Shown: positions 16,297 to 25,500 of the stretch, in pieces
How positions within the stretch are numbered: the stretch's first letter is position 1
Layout of the letters: each line of letters starts with the position of its first letter
Source: an uncultured Methanobrevibacter sp.
Lineage (GTDB): Archaea; Methanobacteriota; Methanobacteria; Methanobacteriales; Methanobacteriaceae
DNA length: 64,000 nucleotides
NCBI RefSeq assembly: GCF_902788255.1
Contig: NZ_CADAJR010000005.1
Span: forward strand, 1-64,000
Direction: 5' to 3'
The notes under the pieces: model-generated
Told to the model about the DNA's origin: nothing
Seen by the model: only the letters and a program-made list of their open reading frames with translations
Database searches by the model: none
Program-made: the position numbers and the translations under genes

Positions 16297-17001
16297 ATGG
16301 AATTTGAAATTACAAAAGAGGATAAGCAGGATACATTTGTTATTCTCCCGGCATACAATGAGGCAACAAGAATCCAGCCGGTTATTGAAGAAATTGCTCG
16401 TCAAGGATATAATCTAATCATAGTGAATGATGGGTCATCAGACAATACTATGGATGTCATAAAAGACTCAAAAAGGAAATATCCGGACAATATTCATATA
16501 TTTTCTCTTATGATAAACAGAGGTGTGGGTGTTGCAACACAGACAGGTTTCGATGCTGTTTTCAAGTTCAATCCGAAATATGTTGTCAGCATGGATTCAG
16601 ATGGTCAGCACTCCCCGGAGGACTTGGACAATGTAATAACTCCATTGGTTAAAGGTGATGCCCAAGCGGTGATTGGTGTAAGGCCATTGAAAGACATGCC
16701 GTTTACAAGAAACTTTGCAAACTGGGTTATGAACCTTCTGACTAGAATATTTTATGGAGCTAAAGTAAGTGACTCACAGACCGGTTTCAGGGCAATCACT
16801 CTTGAAGCTCTAAGAAAAATTGATATCAATGCGAGAGGATATCTCATCTCATCAGAATTCATACGTGAAGTCCATGACAATAATATTCCATTTGCCGAAG
16901 TTCCAATTAAAACAATTTACACTCCAGAAACACAGGCTAAGGGAACAAATTCCAAAGAGGCATTAAAGATTTTAATTCAAATGATTAGACATCAGTTTTA
17001 G
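16297..17001 (+). CDS. GT2 family glycosyltransferase (polyprenyl-phosphate sugar synthase type)
   Basis: A 234-residue GT-A enzyme: VILPAYNEATRIQPVIEEI, IVNDGSSDNTMDV, the metal-binding MDSDGQHSPED and the acceptor-side SDSQTGFRAITLEAL. This pattern is that of dolichyl-phosphate mannose/glucose synthases, which charge a lipid carrier for protein or envelope glycosylation. There is no C-terminal membrane anchor; the DUF2304 protein 9 bases downstream may supply the membrane link. AGGTGCA precedes the ATG. Confidence 0.88.
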   Translation: MEFEITKEDKQDTFVILPAYNEATRIQPVIEEIARQGYNLIIVNDGSSDNTMDVIKDSKRKYPDNIHIFSLMINRGVGVATQTGFDAVFKFNPKYVVSMDSDGQHSPEDLDNVITPLVKGDAQAVIGVRPLKDMPFTRNFANWVMNLLTRIFYGAKVSDSQTGFRAITLEALRKIDINARGYLISSEFIREVHDNNIPFAEVPIKTIYTPETQAKGTNSKEALKILIQMIRHQF

Positions 17002-17009
17002 GTGATTAA

Positions 17010-17360
17010 ATGTTATTATATTCAGTATTATTCCCAATAATATCCATATTGGCTATCTTATGGTTCTTTTACAGGTACCTAAGAGAGAAACAGTCCTTGA
17101 TAACAGTAATCCTATGGACAGTATTGTGGATATTCGTTATCATATTTTCAATCTTCCCAAATGCTAGTGAACACTTTGCGGAATTGTTCGGTATAACCCG
17201 TGGATTGGATTTCATCATTATTGTAGTGTTTTTAGTCTTATTCTACATAATATTTGCATTATTTAATAGAATTGATATATTGCAGGATGAAATCAACAAG
17301 ATAGTTAAGGAAACCGCTATCAACAATGAGATAACTCTTGATGATGAAGAGGAAGAATAA
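17010..17360 (+). CDS. DUF2304 membrane protein
   Basis: A 116-residue protein with three hydrophobic helices (about 3-22, 30-50 and 67-90) and an acidic, coiled-coil-prone tail that ends DDEEEE. DUF2304 proteins commonly sit beside dolichyl-phosphate sugar synthases, as here, and are thought to anchor or assist them. Its last base is shared with the start of the next gene (overlapping AATG junction at 17360), so coupled translation is likely. Confidence 0.85.
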   Translation: MLLYSVLFPIISILAILWFFYRYLREKQSLITVILWTVLWIFVIIFSIFPNASEHFAELFGITRGLDFIIIVVFLVLFYIIFALFNRIDILQDEINKIVKETAINNEITLDDEEEE

Positions 17361-18031
17361 TGCTTTATTTTAGAGGATGCACCGCAAGAGAAAAACAGCC
17401 ATCTATTCAAGATGCAACTGAGAAATTACTGAATCTTGCAGGTGTCGATTATCATATTTTGGAAGATGAGTCATGTTGCGGTTCAGTCTTGCTTAGAACA
17501 GGATTTCTAAATGATGCTGAAGAGTTAATTAAAAAAAATAGTGAAGTTTTTAAGGATGAAACCGTTTTAACTTCCTGTGCAGGTTGTTATAAGACTCTTA
17601 AGGAGGATTATGAAAACATTGATGTTATGCATGTCTCACAACTGCTAAGGCAATTAATTGCTGAAGGTAAACTTGACTTTTCAAAAAAGGATTTCAATGT
17701 CACATATCACGATTCATGTCATTTGGGAAGGCACATGGAGATATTTGACGATCCGAGAAGTGTCATTGAAAGCGTGGCGGATATTGTTGAGATGGAAAAT
17801 AATCGCGAAAACAGCTTATGTTGCGGAGCGGGTGGTGGAGTGAAATCAGCTTATCCTGAAATTGCAGATGAACTGGCCAAGTCAAGAATTGGCCAGGCTA
17901 AAGATACCGGTTGTGAAATTTTGATTACCGCTTGTCCGTTTTGTAAGCTTAATCTGGAAAATGATGATTTGGAAGTTCTGGATTTGACCGAATTTCTAGT
18001 GAAATATGGTGGTTTGGATGAAGAAAAGTGA
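17360..18031 (+). CDS. Cys-rich-domain redox protein (HdrB/GlpC/LutA-like)
   Basis: A 223-residue protein with two CCG-type domains: DESCCGSVLLRTG with SCAGCYKTL in the first, and HDSCHLGRH with SLCCGAGGGVKS and ACPFCKLNL in the second. In HdrB these motifs bind non-cubane 4Fe-4S clusters; in LutA/GlpC they belong to lactate or glycerol-phosphate oxidation. It overlaps the following LutB-like gene by 14 bases, so the two form a complex in all likelihood. It is shorter than HdrB (about 290) and has no HdrC partner here, so a heterodisulfide reductase role is not favoured. Confidence 0.75.
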   Translation: MLYFRGCTAREKQPSIQDATEKLLNLAGVDYHILEDESCCGSVLLRTGFLNDAEELIKKNSEVFKDETVLTSCAGCYKTLKEDYENIDVMHVSQLLRQLIAEGKLDFSKKDFNVTYHDSCHLGRHMEIFDDPRSVIESVADIVEMENNRENSLCCGAGGGVKSAYPEIADELAKSRIGQAKDTGCEILITACPFCKLNLENDDLEVLDLTEFLVKYGGLDEEK

Positions 18032-19220
18032 ACTTGAAACAATGAGAAAATCATTCAATACAGTCAAGAGCAGATCAGACTCCATTAAGGAATCCCCTTC
18101 CACTAAAAGACTAGTCAAAAGGGTTCGTGAAATCAAGAAATTCTCAATTGAAAACAAGGATGAGTTGATAAATCAGCTATTGGAATCATTTTCACGCAAT
18201 GATATTGAATGCAAAATGGCCGATAATTCTTTTGAAGCTTTAAAAATTATTGACGGGTTGCTTGATGAGTTTGGCGCCTCAGTTGTTGCAAAGGCAAAAT
18301 CAAATACCTTGGGTGAAATAGACCTTAAGAATCACTTAAAAGAAAAAGGAATTGATGTTGTTGAAACTGACCTTGGAGATAGGATACTGCAGCTTAAAAA
18401 GGTTGACAACAAACCTGTTCATCCGACAGGTCCCGCTTCACATCTTAATGTTTCAAACATCACCGACATTGTAAATGAGTCCCTTGACGTAAATGTTGAT
18501 CCCGTGCCTCGGGAAATAATGGAAGTTGTAAGAAAAGACGTTCTGGACCGGCTAAAATATGCGAATGTAGGTATAAGTGGAGCCAATGCGATAGCATCTG
18601 AAGAGGGGTCATGCGTGATGGTTCACAATGAAGGAAACATTTCAATTGTTTCACTAAAGGACCTGCATATCATTGTAGCGGGAATTGACAAGATTGTACC
18701 TACATTGGAGGATGCAATCTCCGTTTCAAAGCTTGAAACCATTTTTGCAACAGGTAACTATGTAACATCATATATGAATGTAATATCCGGACCTTCAAAG
18801 ACAGCAGATATTGAGAAAAAACTTCTCAAAAACATGTATGGTGCCGAAAGGGTGGTCGTCATACTGTTGGATAATGGCAGAAGCGAGGCAATCGATGAAT
18901 GCCTTTACTGCATAGGCTGCGGAAACTGTTTAATCAATTGTCCGGTTTATAATGCGGTAGGTAATGAATTCGGCTTCAACAACTACTTGGGGGGACGTGG
19001 GGTTGCTATGTCAAAGTTCATTGAAGATGATGAGACATGTTTCAACTCAGGATTGTACATGTGCACCCTTTGTGGGCTGTGCACTCTCAATTGTCCTTTA
19101 AGCATTCCCACTAATGATATACTGGAAAACATGAGAAAATTATCCACTGATGCTGGATTTTACCCTAAGGCACATGGTAAAATCAGAGATAATGTTTCTA
19201 AAAATAATTCTCCCTTTTAA
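18018..19220 (+). CDS. LUD-domain iron-sulfur protein (LutB-like)
   Basis: A 400-residue protein starting at the ATG at 18018 (GGTGG just upstream); the in-frame ATG at 18006 lies earlier in the overlapping gene. Residues 30-270 form a LUD domain (NTLGEIDLKNHLKEKGIDVVETDLGD, GISGANAIASEEGSCVMVHNEGN). The C-terminal part has CLYCIGCGNCLINCPVY and CTLCGLCTLNCPLS, two 4Fe-4S ferredoxin sites. LutB takes electrons in lactate oxidation with LutA and LutC. Methanogens of this group do not grow on lactate, so the natural donor is uncertain. It forms a two-gene redox unit with the preceding Cys-rich protein. Confidence 0.78.
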   Translation: MKKSELETMRKSFNTVKSRSDSIKESPSTKRLVKRVREIKKFSIENKDELINQLLESFSRNDIECKMADNSFEALKIIDGLLDEFGASVVAKAKSNTLGEIDLKNHLKEKGIDVVETDLGDRILQLKKVDNKPVHPTGPASHLNVSNITDIVNESLDVNVDPVPREIMEVVRKDVLDRLKYANVGISGANAIASEEGSCVMVHNEGNISIVSLKDLHIIVAGIDKIVPTLEDAISVSKLETIFATGNYVTSYMNVISGPSKTADIEKKLLKNMYGAERVVVILLDNGRSEAIDECLYCIGCGNCLINCPVYNAVGNEFGFNNYLGGRGVAMSKFIEDDETCFNSGLYMCTLCGLCTLNCPLSIPTNDILENMRKLSTDAGFYPKAHGKIRDNVSKNNSPF

Positions 19221-19520
19221 TTTTCTCTTTTAATTTTTTAATTTTTTTTTTAACTTTGTTTATAAAAGTAATGGGTAGAGTATATTTTTTTTAATTTTAT
19301 TTGTGAATGTTATAATTTTTTATTTAGTTAATAATATTTTACTTAACTGTTTATATTTAATGTAAAATTTTTTTAACTGGTTATGTTTTTATAATAAATT
19401 ATTATAAATTGTGTAAACTTATATAAGTGATGACCTATTAATATAACAGTGAATATATTTAATGCCGATGTATATTCATTTTGTAATATAATTAACTGGA
19501 CCAGGGGGTGAAAATCGAAA
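19221..19520 (+). promoter_or_regulatory. Promoter and leader of the giant adhesin
   Basis: There is no gene in these 300 bases. A TATA-like ACTTATATAAG near 19418-19428 would put a start near 19455. The region then holds TGAATATA (19450-19457) and TATATTCA (19471-19478), a perfect 8-bp inverted repeat in or at the front of the leader. CCAGGGGGTGAAAA before the ATG at 19521 provides a G-rich ribosome-binding site. Upstream, TAACTGGTTATG and TAACTGTTTATA are near repeats. Everything else is low-complexity A+T. Confidence 0.5.
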
Positions 19521-22500
19521 ATGAACGGCAAAAAGTTTATCGTGATAATGGCTATTTTTATTATTATATGCTCAGTTCAAGCGATTACGGCTATTGAAGA
19601 CAATAATTTGACACTAACTGAAATTCAGATTGATGAAAAGGCAACAGCAGATTCTTTGGAAGTTTCAGTTGTTGATGCTTCAGACAATTTGACAAGTGTT
19701 CCGCAAAAAGAAATGGTTAAGGAACAGCCTCCTAAACAGCAAAGTAATATAATCAATGATGATTGCCTAGAAGATGTTGAAAATGATGATTCACAGGCTT
19801 TGCTCAAGTCAAGTCCTCAGTACTTGCAGGCAAGCAGTAATGAAGATGTATTAGGTGCTATAACTCCTGGAATATTTATCTACGGAGTCGATTATGATAC
19901 TGACTATGCTAATGTTGATAATGTCCCATTGGAGAGGCTTTTCAAGTCAATCTTTTATGGAATAAGGGATTACATTCAAAAAGAGGAAGTTCAAAAAGGT
20001 AAAACCCCAACAACCGAGTGGAAAGTATTTTTAAATAATAAAACTTTCACAGGAGGCTATGGGGATGCTGGAAACGGTACTATTCAGACAGGTTATGCAT
20101 CAGATGGTTCTCGTGTTAATTATCTTGCTTTCAACGGTTTGGGAGGTTTCAATGGTGCACAAAATATCAAACTCGTAATACATTTGTATGGTGGAGCAAA
20201 TGAATCCGATACCAGTAAATCAACACTGGATTTAAAGGATTATGGTGCTAGCTATGCACTTATAGACTTCAGCACTCCAAATTCTTCAATAACTGGCATT
20301 AATTTCAAAAACTTCAATGTCAATGATCACACTGCGACTAAGTATGAAAGTATAACAACTCCATTTATCAAATTAGGTGACGAAACTAATCCAAGTTACA
20401 AGCCTGAGGATTTAATCAAGGACTGTACTTTTGAAAACATCACTCTTAATCCGAACCAACCATTATATGAAGTTGGTGTAATCAAAGATTATGACATTAT
20501 TGCAGATTATTACTCTAGCTATATAAACGTTGATGAGGTTCCTTTAGATAGGCTTTTTAAAAGTTTATACTGGGGTCTTTATCAAACATATATCCAAAAT
20601 AAGGCTGTAAAAGTTAGAGAATGGAATGTATTTTTGCATAATAAGACATACACTGGAAATTACGGAATGGGAAGTATTGGTTCAATCAGTACTGGTTATA
20701 AAAGCAGTGGTGAGCGTGCACAATATTTCACATTAAGAGGTTTGGAAGATTTTGAGATAACCATTCATTTATATGGCGGTTCTACCAAAACTGATGGGCT
20801 AACTTCAACCGTAGATCTATCCAATTATGGTGCAGATTACAGATTTATGGATTTAAGTGGAGGTGACTCATCCATTACCGGTTTGAAAGTTGTTAACTAT
20901 AATGCAACCGAAAACTATCCAAATCCTGATACAGGAGTTTCATTTATTGTTGTAGGTGATGAAAAGACTCCAAACTATAAGTCTAAATTGATTAATTGTA
21001 CTTTGGAAAACATTACATTAAATCCTAAGCAGACCATTATTAGAATGGCTTTCCAATCAAATCCGCAAAACAGCACTGAAGTTATCTATTCAGGAGGACT
21101 TGTGGAAAATTGTACATTTAAATATAATTCTGCTTCTCAATTGCTTGCAATTAGCGGTGCTGTATCCGATTCAAAACACAGTGATGAAGGTCCAATCTTT
21201 TACGGATTCAACGCTACCAATAATGTATTCATTGGTAATGTTGGTAATGCTGACTATAGTTCAACTTTAAAATCACTGGGTTTCTGTTTCAAAATATGGA
21301 ATGAAGCGACAAATGTTACTTTACATCGCAACACTTTCATAAACAATACCAATGCGGTACACGGTGCAGCATATTGTATCATCGGATTTAACGTGACAAT
21401 TACCAACAACTACATTGAAGGCAACCAGGCGGTTTACGGTGCGGGTATTGAGGCTCACAACGGTAATATTACCATTATAGATTCAATATTTGTTAATAAT
21501 GTTGCAAGCGGAAACCATTCCCAAAATTCTTATCGTGATGGTAGTGGTGCAGCTATTGCACTTCTTGGAAGTAACAATTACATACTTAATTGTACATTCA
21601 TTAACAACACTGCACATGGTCATGCCGGTGCAATCGATATTGTAGGTGGATTCAAGACATTGCCTGACGGTACCAGATATTATCTGGTTGCAAACAACAC
21701 CATAATCGAAAATTCAAGATTTTTCAACAATCTTGCTATGGATTATGCCGGTGGAGTTCATATTAACGGTACAAACACTAAAATTGATAACTGTACATTT
21801 AAATTGAACAATGCTTCCAATGCTGGTGCTGTTAAGTTGATTGGTGAAAATGTTACCATAGTCAACTCAACTTTTGATAGCAATTATGCTATTCAAGGTG
21901 GTGCAGGTTATATTGAAGGAGCGAACGCACATATTTACGAATCACTGTTCATTAATAATAATGCAACTCACATGTTAGATAAGGTTAGACCTAATGCTAC
22001 CATGATTGCTGCAGGTGGTGCACTATATATTATTGGTAGTTTCGCTAATGTGACTAACAATACATTCATTAACAATAGTGCTAACCGTTTAGGCAGTAGT
22101 GGTATAGTTGAAGGTTTTGGTGGTGCATTATACATTGATGGTAAAAACATTACATTCACTCTTGATGATTTCGTTAACAACAAAGCTATTCTTGGTGGTG
22201 CATGTTATATTAACGGTAATGGTATTTCAGCATCTACATTAAACTACACTGATAATGATGCTATGCAAGGTGGTGCATTATATATTATTGGTAATGATGT
22301 AACTATAGGTAATTCCACATTCCATAATAATACTGCAACACGCAACATGGCAAACATTAACACTACTGGTATGGAAAATACTAAAATTGTTGGTGGTGCA
22401 GTAGATATTGTAGGTTATAATACCAAAATCCAAGACAATACATTTGTTAAAAATTATGCTATTAATGGTGATGGTGGATCTATTGCTATTGATGGTAATT

Positions 22501-25500
22501 TGGCCGATATTATAAACAATACCTTTAGGAAAAATGAGGCAATTCATGGTGGTGCAATATACATTGAAAGTGTAAGTACAAACTCTACTATAGACACTGC
22601 TAACTTCACTGAAAACAAGGCACTTACCGGAGGAGCAATTTTCATTAGGGGAAGTAACACAAATATTGGTAATGCAAATTTCACTAATAACAATGTAACC
22701 AAAGGATTGTCCTTTGTTTTGGACAGCAGATATCATAACATTAACTGTGCCGGTGGTGCTATTGGTGTTGTAGGTAACAATACATTAATCTACAATGCAA
22801 CATTCAACAAGAACACTGCAGTAGGTACAAGAAATGAAAGTTATGGTGGTGCTATTGCGATTCAGGGATTCAACACAACCCTTGACGGTACAGGTTTTAC
22901 AAATAACCAGGCTATCATTGGTGGAGCGTTATACTTCTCAGGTACATTGAATGATGTAAATCACACTGAATTTACAAACAACAGTGCAATTCAGGGAGGA
23001 GCAATCTATATTGCAAATTCCGATGCGACATTCGGTCATTCAAGATTCTACAACAACTCCGCTACTCATGAATTGAGATTCAATTTGGAAACTGAAAGAT
23101 TGAAAAACATGACTACAATCGGTGGAGCAATCTATATTCCTGGTAACAGTATTTATGTGCTGGAATCTGAGTTTATTAACAATACTGCACATGGTCAATT
23201 CAAGAATGGTGGTTTAGGTGGAGCTATTGCTGTAAATGGTTCTAACGACTACATAATCAACTCAACATTCGAAGGCAATCATGCGATTAAGGGTGGAGCA
23301 TTCTACCTTGAAGGTGACGATACAAATATTATTGGATCTAACTTCACTAACAATCGTGCGGTTATCGGTGGTGTTGGTTACATTGACGGTGTGGACAGTT
23401 TGGTTGATAAATCACAGTTCAAGGACAATTACGCTACTCATGACGGATTAAGATTTGAGGTTAATGACGATTTGAAAAAGATTCCTACAACCGCAGGTGC
23501 AATTAACATCATCGGTGAACACATCAATATATCTTCAAGCAACTTCGTCAACAATAAGGCTGTTGCAACTCACAAAGATGACAGTATTGGTGCAGGTGCT
23601 ATATATGTAGAAGGTAATAATGCAACAATTTTCAATTCTACATTCGATCAAAACACTGCACTCAAAGGTGGTGCAATATTCATTGTCGTAAACAATACCA
23701 ATGTTTATGAATGTAATTTCACAAACAACTCCGCTTTCAACTTTACCAACATGCAAGGTTTGGGTGGAGCTATATATCTGGAAAATGCAACAGACAGTGA
23801 ATTTGTCAAATGTAATTTCAATGACAACACCGCTTCTGTAAACGGTGGTGCAATAGACTGGCACGAAGGATGTGTTGACGGTGCAATTGATGAATGTTCC
23901 TTTACCGACAACAGTGCGGCATCCAATGGTGGAGCATTGTTCTGGTTTGGAGAAGGAGGAATAATTAAAAACTCCAATTTCACAAACAATAGGGCTAACG
24001 GAACAGTTTCATGTGTAATGGGCAATTCCGGTGACGGAGGTGCTATCATGTGGACAGGTTCCAACGGTACTGTTGACAACTGTATATTTACTGATAATTA
24101 TGCAAAAGCTCACGGTGGTGCAGTATACTTACGTGCAGTGCCTGGACGTGCAGATTGTTACAACAATTCATTCATTAACAGTAAATTTGAAAACAACCGT
24201 GCAGACATTGACGGTGGAGCAATTCACTTCAACGACGGTGCTGATTTAGGAAATATCAAGTCTTCCTCATTCACAAACAACTCCGCTAAAAACAACGGTG
24301 GTGCTGTATGCTGGAACGCTCATGATGGATCAATAATTGATTCAAACTTCACTGAAAACACCGCTTCAAACGGTGGTGCAGTATATTTACAGGATTCATC
24401 TCTTGGTGAGGATTTAAACTTGTTCATCAAGGATTCATACTTTGAGAAAAACACTGCTGTAAATGATGGTGGTGCTATTAACTGGAATGATGGTAAATCA
24501 TTACACATATCAACCAGTGAATTTGTAAACAACACTGCAAAACGTGGAGGAGCAGCATTCGTTAAAGGTGAAAGCGCTGATGTGATTTCAACTTCAAACT
24601 TCACATACAATGAAGCTGTTCTTGGTGGAGCTGTATACTTGAACGGTCCAAATAATGGAATCGACAATTCAAACTTCAATTATAATTATGCGGTTCAAGG
24701 TGGAGCAATCTATATCGATTCTAACGGAAATAAGATTTCCACTTCTAACTTCAATTATAATAATGCGACATATGATATAAGAGTTACCAAAGGTGATGAT
24801 TACAAAACCAAAGGTGGAGCAATCTATATTGCGGGTGAAAACAATGTTGTGGAAAAATCAAAATTCTATAACAACACTGCAGTTGCTACAAACGAGTCAA
24901 CTAGAATCATCCAAACAACTCCTGGAATTTTAGGAGCTTATCTTGAAGTTACCGGTGTTGATGATGACGGACTTGGTGGAGCAATCTATATTGATGGAAA
25001 CAACAATAAGATCAACTCCGATGAGTTTGACTATAATGTGGCACGTAACGGTTCTGCAATATACAATAATGCATCAGGCACTTCATTCAATGGCGGATTA
25101 TTCATTAAAAACCAGGCATGGTCTTACGTATTGGAAGTAAATGCAACTCCGAATAAGGTTTATCACGGGGATGACATTCCAATCAACGTGTACAATTATG
25201 TTGCTGGGGACAATATCCTAAACGCAATATACAATGCTAAAGGTGTTAATGACGTTACATTTAATGATGTCGGATACGTTATAGACGATGACGCTTCAAA
25301 AATAAGAAGAACTCCTGCTGTAGACACTAATCCTGTTTTAGGAGCTCAGGAAGGCAAATTGTATCAGGATTCACGTGAAAGATACATGCCTATTGTAATC
25401 GAATTTGTTAATAATAAGAATCGTGAAACTATCCTTACAAAAACAGTTCTCACTGATTTGTACGGTAATCACTCATTCAAGTTGACAGGTGATGATTCAC

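Noticed and set aside
17360-18031. Heterodisulfide reductase subunit B
   Set aside because: It is too short for HdrB, has no HdrC next to it, and its partner is LUD/LutB-like.
22278-24679. Long minus-strand frames antisense to the giant adhesin
   Set aside because: They follow from the repetitive Asn/Gly/Thr codons of the adhesin; they lack RBS, family motifs and sensible composition.
21500-25100. CRISPR-like array within the adhesin
   Set aside because: The repeats are protein-level beta-helix turns with variable spacing and coding phase, not identical repeats with unique spacers.
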